A DNA stretch of 64,000 bases, taken from NCBI RefSeq assembly GCF_041361345.1, contig NZ_JBGKAD010000001.1, forward strand, positions 1,612,001-1,676,000, read 5' to 3'. The position numbers and the translations under genes were made by a program. Shown here piece after piece: positions 8,316 to 16,277 of the stretch (the stretch's first letter is position 1; every line of letters starts with the position of its first letter). The notes under the pieces were generated by a model. The model was given only the letters and a program-made list of their open reading frames with translations. It made no database searches and was not told where the DNA came from. The stretch is from Halobaculum sp. MBLA0147 (GTDB lineage Archaea; Halobacteriota; Halobacteria; Halobacteriales; Haloferacaceae).

Positions 8316-8969
8316 CTACGCACCCAACAGCGCGTCGCGCACGTCGCCGATCTGTGCGCCCTCGACGACGATGGCGAGGCGGTCGCCGGCCTCGATCTCG
8401 GTGCCTGGCAGCGGGATGGTGAGCGACTCGCGCTCGCGGCCGTGAGCGTAGATCCGCGCGCCGTCGACGGAGAGGTCGTTGACGCGGCGACCGACGACGG
8501 GGGCGTCCTCGGTCACGGTGACGGTGGTCAACTGGAGGTCCTCCGTCAACTCGCCGATGGCGTTGAAGTTCCCCCCGAGCAGTGCGGTCTTCGCCCCCGC
8601 GGCACCGAGCCGTTCGGGGTAGATCACCTCGTCGACGGAGGCCTCGTACTCGTCGTAGATCTCGTCGGGTACGTCCTCCGAGAGCCGCATCACGGTCCGG
8701 CAGCCGTACTCCTTCCCGAGCGAACAGATCTCGAAGTTCGTCGTCGGGTTCCCCGTGAGTCCGGCGACCGCGTCGGCGTCCTCGATGCCCGCCTCCTCCA
8801 GGACACTCGGGTTCGAGGCGTCGCCCTCGACGACGGTGAACCCGCGTTCGCGGGCTGTCTCGGCCTTCTCCGGCACGTTCTCTACCAGTGTCACGTCGTG
8901 GCCCTCCTCGTCGAGGACGCGTGCAGTGCGCGATCCGACGCGACCGTAGCCGGCGATGACGACTCGCAT
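8316..8969 (-). CDS. TrkA-type NAD-binding potassium channel/transporter subunit
   Basis: A 217-residue stand-alone RCK protein. The N-terminal Rossmann motif is VVIAGYGRVGSRTARVLDEEG (GxGxxG, acidic residue after beta-2 at VTLVEN), followed by a C-terminal RCK_C/TrkA-C domain (TTVTVTEDAPVVGRRVNDL, AGDRLAIVVEG). Such subunits gate Trk-type K+ uptake in response to NAD(H) or ATP. No TrkH membrane partner lies nearby. The ATG has an AT-rich stretch about 25 bases upstream that is shared with the divergent lipoprotein gene. Confidence 0.9.
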   Translation of the reverse strand: MRVVIAGYGRVGSRTARVLDEEGHDVTLVENVPEKAETARERGFTVVEGDASNPSVLEEAGIEDADAVAGLTGNPTTNFEICSLGKEYGCRTVMRLSEDVPDEIYDEYEASVDEVIYPERLGAAGAKTALLGGNFNAIGELTEDLQLTTVTVTEDAPVVGRRVNDLSVDGARIYAHGRERESLTIPLPGTEIEAGDRLAIVVEGAQIGDVRDALLGA

Positions 8970-9030
8970 ACTCGCAGGTGACGCTGGGTGGTACTAAAAA
9001 GAGTGGGTCGCGGGGCGCGTCGCGTCTGGT

Positions 9031-9840
9031 GTGCTCGTGTTGGAAAGAGTGGTGGGTTCACACGTGATCGAGAGCACAAAACACACTACAGACGAGACCG
9101 AGGCCGGGGGTGTGCGACGGAGATCGGTTCTCGCGGCCGCAGTCGGAGTGTCGCTCTCGGGGTGTCTGAGTGTGTTCGGCGGGGACGACGGGTCACCCAC
9201 GCCGACGGCGAGCGAGCGGCCGAGCCCCACGCCGACCGCCACCGAGTCACCGACGCCGAGCGACACGCCGACGGACACGGACTCGTCCACGCCGACCGAC
9301 GCCGAGCCGGAGACCGACGACCCGACGGCGACACCGCTGTGTCCCGGTGACGGGGGACGGCGGGTCCCGTTCGGAACGACCGTTCGGTTCGACGGCTGGG
9401 CCGTGACGATCCAGTCGCTGGAGTTCACACAGACGTACCGACTGGAAGACGAACCGGGGACACAGCGGACCGCCGACGGCGAGCAGTTGGTGATCGTCGA
9501 GGGTGAGATCACCAACGACACCGCCGACGAGCGCACGTGGTGGTTCGACTCCGGTGTGACGCTGATCCTCCCCGGGTGTGTCACCGACGACTACCAGTTC
9601 CGGCCCAGGATAGGCACGGGTGATTACTACGATCGAGTTCGAGCGGTGAAGCTCGAACGCGTCGGTCACCTCGACCAGTTCCTACCGGAGGTCGGCTACG
9701 AGCTCGACGCGAGGGAGACGGGACCACTCTGGAACGTGGCGACGATCGACGCCGACCTCGAGCGATCGGACCTCGAGATCGGCGTGAACTACGGGCCCGA
9801 CGTCGAGTCGACGCGGTGGGTGCCGGAGCTGTCGGGGTGA
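9031..9840 (+). CDS. Tat-type lipoprotein of unknown function
   Basis: About 269 residues. The N-terminus has RRRSVLAAAVGVSLSGC, a twin-arginine-like signal ending in a lipobox, as is usual for exported haloarchaeal lipoproteins. A Thr/Pro/Ser/Asp-rich linker (about residues 50-105) precedes a beta-rich domain (TVRFDGWAVTIQSLEFTQ, VIVEGEITNDTADERTW) that resembles DUF4352-type immunoglobulin-like domains. GTG 9031 fits the TACTAAAAA element about 30 bases upstream; GTG 9064 is an alternative. Function unknown. Confidence 0.75.
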   Translation: MLVLERVVGSHVIESTKHTTDETEAGGVRRRSVLAAAVGVSLSGCLSVFGGDDGSPTPTASERPSPTPTATESPTPSDTPTDTDSSTPTDAEPETDDPTATPLCPGDGGRRVPFGTTVRFDGWAVTIQSLEFTQTYRLEDEPGTQRTADGEQLVIVEGEITNDTADERTWWFDSGVTLILPGCVTDDYQFRPRIGTGDYYDRVRAVKLERVGHLDQFLPEVGYELDARETGPLWNVATIDADLERSDLEIGVNYGPDVESTRWVPELSG

Positions 9841-9883
9841 CACTCCCCCGCGGTTTTTCACCGCTCGCCTCCCACCGTCGTGT

Positions 9884-10489
9884 ATGGGACTGTTCGACGG
9901 CGTGAAGGCCGCCTTGGGGATCAAGGCGGAGGCGGACGCGACGAGAGCGGCCGACCCCGAGGACCTGTTCGGGATGAGTACGGCGTACGTGACGATGTAC
10001 GCGGACCTCGACTTCGAGTCCGTCGGGGAGGCGGCGCTGTGTTTCTCCGGGGTGGACTCGACGGACTTCTCGGACACCGTCGACGAGGTGGCGGACCTGC
10101 TCCACGCCGGCGAGGAGGAGACCGGGACGAGCTTCGCGTTCCACAGCGACAGTCACGGCTACGAGTGGGTGGTGCTCGAGGACGACGACGAGGAGGACCT
10201 GGTCACGTCGATCCACTTCGCGGCCGACACCTTCGTCGAACGCGGCTACGGCTCCCGGCTGCTGGCGGCCGTCTTCGGGTTCGAGCGACCGGACGGGGAC
10301 CGAGCCTACTGGATCTACTCCTTCCGCCGAGGTGCGTACTACCCGTTCGCGCCGCGGAACGGCGACCGCGACGGGCAACTCGAGTTCAAGCTGGAGTCGG
10401 TCCTCGACGGCGAGTTGGACGTGGAGTCGGACAAGGAGTACTGGTACGCGCTGTGGCCCGACCGGGCCGGCGGACACCCCTGGGAGTAG
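9884..10489 (+). CDS. PspAB-like (PspA-associated) protein
   Basis: A 201-residue protein beginning MGLFDGVKAALGIKAEADA then PEDLFGMSTAYVTM, followed by a domain with GTSFAFHSDSHGYEWVVLED and ending EYWYALWPDRAGGHPWE. I recognise this as the halophile PspA-associated PspAB family from its opening and length. A role in membrane stress alongside PspA is inferred from the family name, and no PspA gene is in the window. A GGTTTTT element about 30 bases upstream supports the ATG. Confidence 0.65.
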   Translation: MGLFDGVKAALGIKAEADATRAADPEDLFGMSTAYVTMYADLDFESVGEAALCFSGVDSTDFSDTVDEVADLLHAGEEETGTSFAFHSDSHGYEWVVLEDDDEEDLVTSIHFAADTFVERGYGSRLLAAVFGFERPDGDRAYWIYSFRRGAYYPFAPRNGDRDGQLEFKLESVLDGELDVESDKEYWYALWPDRAGGHPWE

Positions 10490-10571
10490 CCGCGCCGACG
10501 GGGAGAGTTCACCGAGCGGCGACGGCGACGGCGAGAACCAGAAGAGGTTTCCTCGCGCGCGGTCCGCGTTA

Positions 10572-11010
10572 CGGGTGTAAGCTACCACGGCCTGAAGGCC
10601 GTGGCATTTCCCCCATGATGGGTTTCCAACCACCGACCTGCGACAGACCGTGGCGGACTGCACCACGCCGGTTCTGCCAGAGCGAACTGTGTGGTTCTCT
10701 CGGGCGTACTCTCACCAGGCTTTATCCGGTGAGGAGCGCTGGCGTGTCGCGTCGCTTTAATTCAGCGTGGACTCACACACGTCGCGCCACCGAATTGGCG
10801 GGCGGAGCGGTGTGGTCGGCGTCCCGCTGTTCGGGGCTGGCCTACGACAGCCCCTCCGAAGCGTCCAGTTTGGCCACCTCGGAGTGTAACCGAATGTACA
10901 CACGAATGACACTAAAATCACACGGAAGCCAGTATAGCGCGGTAAACACAGCAAGTGGAAGCCCGTGTCGGCTTCCTCCCACCCCTGAACGGGTGGGTAT
11001 CCGCCTTGCA
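10572..11010. mobile_element. IS200/IS605-like element remnant or MITE, no transposase
   Basis: The left end holds a perfect hairpin at 10585-10604 (CCACGGCC-TGAA-GGCCGTGG). The right end holds two consecutive hairpins, 10957-10976 (GGAAGCC stem) and 10978-10997 (CCCACCC-CTGAAC-GGGTGGG). Subterminal imperfect hairpins with TGAA loops are typical of IS200/IS605-family ends in haloarchaea. The 430 bases between show no TnpA or TnpB reading frame in any frame. The right end is about 10 bases from the sulfatase ATG. Exact boundaries are uncertain because these elements make no target duplication. Confidence 0.6.
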
Positions 11011-11015
11011 TCTCT

Positions 11016-12581
11016 ATGAGTCGGGCTTCGCCAGACAACGTCTTGTTCGTCGTCCTCGACACGGTCCGGAAGGACCGCCTGGGGCCGTACGGCTACGAGC
11101 CGGACACGACCCCGGGACTCGACGCCTTCGCGGCCGAGTCGGACGTGACCGTCTTCGAGGAGGCGGTCGCACCCGCGCCGTGGACGCTCCCGGTTCACGC
11201 CTCGCTGTTCACCGGGATGTACCCCAGCCACCACGGCGCCGACCAGGAGAACCCCTACCTGGAGGGGGCGACGACGCTCGCGGAGTCGCTCTCCCGCGAG
11301 GGGTACGCGACGGCGTGTTACTCCTCGAACGCCTGGATCACGCCGTACACCCACCTCACGGACGGGTTCGACGATCAGGACAACTTCTTCCAGGTGATGC
11401 CCGGCGACCTGCTGTCGGGGCCGCTGGCGAAGGCTTGGAAGACGATGAACGACAACGAGACGCTGCGGACCGTCGCCGACAAACTCGTCTCGCTGGGGAA
11501 CGTCGCCCACGAGTACTTCGCCTCCGGCGAGGGGTCGGACTCGAAGACGCCGGCGGTGATCGACCGGACGCAGTCGTTCGTCGACGACGCCGAGGCGAGC
11601 GGGGACGACTGGTTCGCGTTCGTCAACCTGATGGACGCACACCTCCCGTACCACCCGCCGGACGAGTACGCCGAGGAGTTCGCACCCGGCGTCGACTCGA
11701 CGGAGGTGTGTCAGAACTCCAAGGAGTTCAACGCCGGCGCACGCGACATCGACGTCGACGAGTGGGAGGCGATCGAGGGGCTGTACGACGCGGAGATCGC
11801 CCACATCGACGCCCAGTTGACGCGGCTGTTCGACTGGCTCCGCGAGACGGACCGCTGGGACGACACGGCGGTCGTCGTCTGTGCGGACCACGGCGAACTC
11901 CACGGGGAACACGGGCTGTACGGTCACGAGTTCTGTCTGTACGACCAGCTCGTGAACGTCCCGCTGCTGGTGAAACACCCGGAGATCGACGGGGACCGCC
12001 GCGAGGACACCGTCGAGTTGCTGGACCTGTACCACACGGTGTTGGACACCCTCGACGTGACCGCGGGGGTACCGGTGGCGCCCGACGAGGACAGCGTCCC
12101 GCTGGACCGCACTCGGTCGCTGTTGGCCGACGACTACCGGGCGTTCGCGGACGCGACGGAGCCGGATCCGGGCCAGGCGGCGGCCGTCGACGGCGAACAC
12201 GGGTTCGTTGAGTACTCCCGGCCCGTGGTCGAGTTGAAGCAGTTGGAGGAGAAGGCGAGCGCGGCCGGCGTCGCCTTACCCGAGGACTCGCGGTTCTACT
12301 CGCGGATGCGTGCCGCCCGTGGGACGGCCGGCAAGTACGTCCGGATCACGCGGATCGACGACGAGGCGTTCCGACTCGACGAGGACCCGGACGAGACGGA
12401 GAACCTCGCCGACGGCGACGATCCGGTGATCGAAGAGACGGAGTCGCGGCTCGCGGCCTTCGAGGAGGCGGTCGGCGGCGCCTGGACCGAACCGGACGAC
12501 GCGGACGTGTCCGACGACTCGCTGGACCAGATGGACGACGAGGCGCGCGAACGGCTCCAAGACCTCGGGTACGTTGAGTGA
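11016..12581 (+). CDS. Sulfatase/alkaline-phosphatase superfamily protein
   Basis: A 521-residue member of the sulfatase family. The metal site begins NVLFVVLDTVRKDRLGPYGY, the nucleophile region reads APWTLPVHASLFTGMYPSHHG, and CADHGELHGEHGLYGHEF supplies later metal ligands. Classical sulfatases have C/S-x-P-x-R here; this protein has Thr at the nucleophile position and H after P-V, as in many haloarchaeal paralogues, so it may be a phosphotransferase or phosphodiesterase rather than a sulfatase. No signal peptide is seen, so it is probably cytoplasmic. The start lies immediately after the IS605-like element, which must therefore hold its leader or promoter. Confidence 0.85.
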   Translation: MSRASPDNVLFVVLDTVRKDRLGPYGYEPDTTPGLDAFAAESDVTVFEEAVAPAPWTLPVHASLFTGMYPSHHGADQENPYLEGATTLAESLSREGYATACYSSNAWITPYTHLTDGFDDQDNFFQVMPGDLLSGPLAKAWKTMNDNETLRTVADKLVSLGNVAHEYFASGEGSDSKTPAVIDRTQSFVDDAEASGDDWFAFVNLMDAHLPYHPPDEYAEEFAPGVDSTEVCQNSKEFNAGARDIDVDEWEAIEGLYDAEIAHIDAQLTRLFDWLRETDRWDDTAVVVCADHGELHGEHGLYGHEFCLYDQLVNVPLLVKHPEIDGDRREDTVELLDLYHTVLDTLDVTAGVPVAPDEDSVPLDRTRSLLADDYRAFADATEPDPGQAAAVDGEHGFVEYSRPVVELKQLEEKASAAGVALPEDSRFYSRMRAARGTAGKYVRITRIDDEAFRLDEDPDETENLADGDDPVIEETESRLAAFEEAVGGAWTEPDDADVSDDSLDQMDDEARERLQDLGYVE

Positions 12582-12740
12582 GGTGGCGGCGACTACGACG
12601 ACCCGACGGAGCCCGGTATCGACCGGGACGACCCGACGACGCGCGACGACGGACCGGACCGTTTTACCACCGGACGCCGTAGAGGAGCCCGTGACACGCG
12701 CTCCGTCGGATCGCCGTGGAACACGCTGGGGGGGTCGTCC

Positions 12741-14126
12741 GTGACCGACCGCGAGCGACGCGAGAGCGACGAGGGTGACGGGTCACGACGAGAGTCCAGT
12801 GGCGAGCGAGGGCGAGACTCGGACGCAGAACGGCGACGAGACGCGGACGAGCAGCGACGAGACGCGGACGAGCGACGGCGAGAATCAGACGAGCAGCGGC
12901 GACGAGATTCGGACGGCCAGCGGCGAGAGTCCGACGAACGGCGGCGACGAACGACGAGCGACGGCGACAGACGAGAGCGGGGAGCCGACAGACACGCGGA
13001 GGACGCACGTCGGCGCGAGCGGCGAGACCGACGGCGCGACCGACCGGCCGAGGGACCGTCGCGGACGGGCGGAGAACGGTCACCCGTCGACCCGGGCAGT
13101 GGGGGGACGAGGGAGGAACGGACCTACGACCTCGGACGCGCAGACGAGGTCGGCGCCGGCGCCCGGCGCGGTAGTGGCGACGGTGACGGGCGAGCAAGTG
13201 GCGACAGTGACGGACGTGCGAGTGGCGACGGTGACGGACGTGCGAGTGGCGACGGTGACGGGCGGACAGGCGGGGCTGGCGAGCGACGACCGGACAGAGG
13301 TGACGACCGGCAGGCGGCGAGCGGTGGGAGACAGTCGGAGCCAGTCGGCAGAGAGCAGCGGACGGGGCGAGACGACGACGGCCAGTTGGACGAGCGCCTC
13401 TCCGAGGCGCTCGACGCGGCGCGTGCTGCCGACACCGGTGGCAGGTCGAGCGACTCCCGACGAGAGAGCCGCGAACGGCCACCCGACTCGGGAGCGGAGT
13501 CGAACGACGAGCGACGGGAGGGTGCGTCCGAGCCCCGGCGACGAGACGACGACCGGCAGCAGAGGGAAGCGGAACGCGGGCGATCCGACGCTCCGTCTCG
13601 CGAGTCAGCGACACCCGAGTCGACGACCGATCGGTCGGAGCGGCCCGTCGAGGGTGATGGCGACGCCAGCCGCGCACAGCCTGGTGGTGACGATGGACGC
13701 GCACAGCCTGGTGGTGACACCGGCCGCGCACAGCGAGAGGATAGAGACACCGCACCGGCGACGGAGTCGGACCGGACGAGACGGCGCGGCGGCGGCGAGA
13801 CGGCCGATCCCGTCGACCGCGTGTCGGCACGGGGCCACGACGCGGCGCTCGTGAGCGCGTTCGAACACGAGGGGTACGCCTGCGAACTCGGGCGGATCGG
13901 AGACGTGTTCTACGGGTTCGTCTCGGTGCCGCCGGAGCTCGATCGGCTCCAACTCCTGTGGGAACTCGACGTGCCGGGAGAGTTCAGCTACGGGCCCGAC
14001 GCCGACGGCTGGGTCGGCTTCGACACCCGGTCCGTCGATCGCGAGTTGGACCCCCGCGAGGCGGCGATGGCCGTCGCGGGACTCGCCGCGCAGGTCGCCG
14101 ACCGCGGGCGATCCGCGCCGCGGTGA
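12741..14126 (+). CDS. Low-complexity Arg/Asp/Glu-rich protein with conserved C-terminal domain
   Basis: A 461-residue protein. Residues 1 to about 350 are a repetitive, charged R/D/E/S/G tract, including ASGDGDGR repeats (24-bp DNA unit, about 13200-13262) and a 27-bp repeat around 13670-13730. The last roughly 105 residues look globular: RGHDAALVSAFEHEGYACEL then VFYGFVSVPPELDRLQLLW and FSYGPDADGWVGFDT. I do not recognise the domain. Other frames are also open because of the composition, but only this frame ends in an ordered domain. The start is uncertain; a TTTTACC element lies about 77 bases upstream of GTG 12741. Confidence 0.6.
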   Translation: MTDRERRESDEGDGSRRESSGERGRDSDAERRRDADEQRRDADERRRESDEQRRRDSDGQRRESDERRRRTTSDGDRRERGADRHAEDARRRERRDRRRDRPAEGPSRTGGERSPVDPGSGGTREERTYDLGRADEVGAGARRGSGDGDGRASGDSDGRASGDGDGRASGDGDGRTGGAGERRPDRGDDRQAASGGRQSEPVGREQRTGRDDDGQLDERLSEALDAARAADTGGRSSDSRRESRERPPDSGAESNDERREGASEPRRRDDDRQQREAERGRSDAPSRESATPESTTDRSERPVEGDGDASRAQPGGDDGRAQPGGDTGRAQREDRDTAPATESDRTRRRGGGETADPVDRVSARGHDAALVSAFEHEGYACELGRIGDVFYGFVSVPPELDRLQLLWELDVPGEFSYGPDADGWVGFDTRSVDRELDPREAAMAVAGLAAQVADRGRSAPR

Positions 14127-14174
14127 GACGCCCCCTCACGGTAGTGAGACGGGCGAACGTTCGCTCGCTACGTG

Positions 14175-14852
14175 TCACTCCGTGTAGCCTCGCCCGGCCG
14201 GCGCGTCGGGCACGTCGCGACGTTCGACCGGGAGGTCGAGGGCGTCGAGAGCGGCCTCGACGTGGTCGTCGTCGACGAAGTCGTCGTCGGCGGCGACGCG
14301 TTCCGACTGGGCGTGTGCGAGCACCTCGGCGCGGCGGTCGTCCGGGATGGCGTACTTGTCGACGACCAACTCGATCGTGAGCCCGTTGTGGTCCGTCGTG
14401 TACAGCGCGTGGAACGCACCGCGGTCGTACTCGCTGTAGCCGTACCCGCCGTCTGCGAGTCGCTCGCGGACGGCGTCGAGCCGCTCGTGGTCGATCCGGA
14501 AGGCGAGGTGGTGGACGGCGCCGACGCCCGGCTCCTGATCCGCCGGCTCGGAGTCGCGCGACTCGTCGACGAAGAACGTCACCAGTCGGCCGTCGCCGCT
14601 GTCGAAGAAGAGGTGGGTCACCTCCGGCCGGTCGAGGTTCGGCTGTCGGAGCACGAGTCGCATCCCGAGCACGTCGCGGTAGAACGCGACCGTGTCGTCC
14701 GCGTTCGAGCCGACGAGTGTCACGTGGTCCGTCCCGGTCGTCTGAACGGTCGTGTCCGGCGGCGACGCCGAGACCGGCGGGCCGTCAGTGTCGGTCGATC
14801 GCTCGGCTCCCGTCTGGGCCTCGTCCGCGGTGTCGGAGTCCGTGTTCGTCAC
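14175..14852 (-). CDS. Glyoxalase/VOC-family dioxygenase-like protein
   Basis: About 225 residues. The VOC domain begins DHVTLVGSNADDTVAFYRDV and repeats its beta-alpha-beta unit at GVGAVHHLAFRIDHERLDAV, ending DHNGLTIELVVDKY. H, H and E residues at the usual metal positions (DHVTL, VHHLAF, IELV) suggest a metal-dependent VOC enzyme of the extradiol dioxygenase/glyoxalase group. The substrate is unknown. GTG 14852 is chosen because a TATA-like TTGCTAAGT lies about 25 bases upstream. The N-terminal roughly 45 residues are an acidic tail. Confidence 0.8.
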   Translation of the reverse strand: MTNTDSDTADEAQTGAERSTDTDGPPVSASPPDTTVQTTGTDHVTLVGSNADDTVAFYRDVLGMRLVLRQPNLDRPEVTHLFFDSGDGRLVTFFVDESRDSEPADQEPGVGAVHHLAFRIDHERLDAVRERLADGGYGYSEYDRGAFHALYTTDHNGLTIELVVDKYAIPDDRRAEVLAHAQSERVAADDDFVDDDHVEAALDALDLPVERRDVPDAPAGRGYTE

Positions 14853-15178
14853 ATCACTCCTACGAGCGGGACGCACTTAGCAACCCGCGGGACCGGGACA
14901 CAAGCAGGTGACACGAGTGTCACCGGGCTGGGAGAGTGTCGTCGAGAACTGGGTCGTCTCCGTCGGGATCGACGGTGCAGAGGGCGTCTGTGTGGAGGGT
15001 GACGGCGCGGGGTCGTGTGCCGTGTCGGATTCGTCGGGTGAGGTCGGGTGTCGGGGCCCGGATCGGGAGTCCGGGCGTCGGGTGGGGTCGGGTGTCGGGC
15101 GTGGAGGGGGACCGCGGCGGGGTCGGGTGGAGGGCTCGCGTCGCGGGGACCGGTGGAGGGCGGGGAGCGTCCCGCGTG
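14853..15178. other. Intergenic, G/T-skewed tract, no gene seen
   Basis: Apart from the promoter of the VOC gene at the left edge, the plus strand is dense in GGTCGGGTG-like words (about 15040-15170). Open frames here are composition artefacts without domain-like sequence. Confidence 0.45.
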
Positions 15179-15448
15179 TCAGTGACCGTGTCCGACGACG
15201 AGCGAGACCGCGTTGAGCGTCATCAGCCCCAGCAGCGTCGGGATCTGCTGGGCGGTCAACCCGCTGGCCAACAGCGGGAGGTACACCAACGGCACCAACG
15301 CCGCCGTCCAGAAGGCGACGGCGCGCACGGGTGCCGCCAGCGTGGTGCGGTCGAGTGTCGGGACGCGCTCGCTCGTCGCCGCCCCGAGGGAGGGCAGTGC
15401 TCGCGTCGCGGTGCGGACCAACGTCGTCGGGGTGTCGGAGGTAGACAC
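15179..15448 (-). CDS. Small two-helix membrane protein
   Basis: About 89 residues from GTG 15448 (VSTSDTPTTL). Two hydrophobic segments, VRAVAFWTAALVPLVYLPLL and IPTLLGLMTLNAVSLVV, separated by a short polar turn, predict a small integral membrane protein; the C-terminus is GHGH. A TATA box CCTTATACG at about 15485-15493 lies roughly 38 bases upstream, so a short leader is likely. No family is recognised. Both neighbours are separate transcription units. Confidence 0.6.
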   Translation of the reverse strand: MSTSDTPTTLVRTATRALPSLGAATSERVPTLDRTTLAAPVRAVAFWTAALVPLVYLPLLASGLTAQQIPTLLGLMTLNAVSLVVGHGH

Positions 15449-15828
15449 GGTGGATCGCTCCACCCGATCCCTGGACTGGCACCCCCGTATAAGGGGTCGT
15501 TCGTTGCCGGAGATTCGGGTGTCTTTCCACCGACTCACGTGATTTTACGGCCGGTTCTCCACGACGACCGACTCTTTACGAACAGTTCGGAGGCAGTTAG
15601 ACAGTTTACGCTTCGATCTGAGTGCGTCTCGTCGTGTCGGTCGTACACCCGCAGAGGTGACCGGGATCACGCCCGAGCCCGCGAGTACATCGGTGGTCGG
15701 ACGGCTCGGGCGACGAGCGCGCGGTCGACCGGCGTCGCCGGACCGGGGAGAACGACCGTCGAGTGAGCGACCGCCGAGAGAACAAGCGTGGGGAGAGTGC
15801 CCCGTAGGTGTCGACCGGGACCGGGCGC
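15449..15828. other. Intergenic region, no gene seen
   Basis: About 380 bases. The first 140 bases are AT-richer than the surroundings (TTTTACGG, TTTACGAAC, AGTTTACGC), which suggests promoter or regulatory DNA, but no start with a plausible product follows. The remainder is GC-rich with no coding signal that I trust. Confidence 0.45.
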
Positions 15829-15906
15829 TCAGGGGTCGAGATCGGCCCAGTCGATCAGGGGTCGAGGTCGGCCCAGTCGATCAGGGGTCGAGGTCGGCCC
15901 AGTCGA
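15829..15906. repeat. 26-bp tandem repeat copying the 3' end of a gene
   Basis: Three units at 15829-15854, 15855-15880 and 15881-15906 differ at a single base. The third unit is the real 3' end of the zinc-ribbon gene (codons for LIDWADLDP plus TGA on the minus strand). The other two are downstream duplicates, each carrying the stop codon. Because 26 is not a multiple of 3, readthrough would shift frame in every unit. Confidence 0.9.
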
Positions 15907-16132
15907 TCAGGCCCTCTTCGAGTGCGTACCGGACGCGCTCGTCGAGCGGCGTGTCCGCCCAGTCGTCCGGGCGTTGCTCCTCGGGGATGCCCTCGACCAC
16001 GTCGGTCAGCGACTCGTTGAGGAACCGGCCGTTCGTCCCACACTCGTCACAAGTCCGGACGAGGTACTTCACGCGGTAGTCCCGCTCGACGGGGGTCGTG
16101 CACTCCGGACAGACGTACGTCTCGCTGCTCAC
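15881..16132 (-). CDS. Small zinc-ribbon protein
   Basis: 83 residues from GTG 16132 (VSSETYVCPECTTP). Two CxxC pairs (CPEC and CDEC, about 22 residues apart) make a zinc ribbon, followed by a helical acidic tail ending LIDWADLDP. Such halophile mini-proteins are often regulators or RNA/protein-binding accessory factors; no specific function can be given. The gene is divergent from the beta-CASP nuclease. Its 3' end is tandemly triplicated in the DNA. Confidence 0.7.
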   Translation of the reverse strand: MSSETYVCPECTTPVERDYRVKYLVRTCDECGTNGRFLNESLTDVVEGIPEEQRPDDWADTPLDERVRYALEEGLIDWADLDP

Positions 16133-16277
16133 ACGCGACACACGGGACCGAACGTACTCGGGTCTTTGGATTCGGGGGTCGCCACGGGGAGGGAGCCGGC
16201 GGCCGCCGCAGCAGCCGTCACCGGACGCAGTCGACGGACCGACGCGGTGAAACCGACGGCGACCGTACCGGTCCACG

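Noticed and set aside
12775-13854. 359-codon open frame overlapping the Arg/Asp-rich gene
   Set aside because: The frame is open because of composition; product is low complexity throughout with no ordered end, unlike the chosen frame that ends in a conserved-looking domain.
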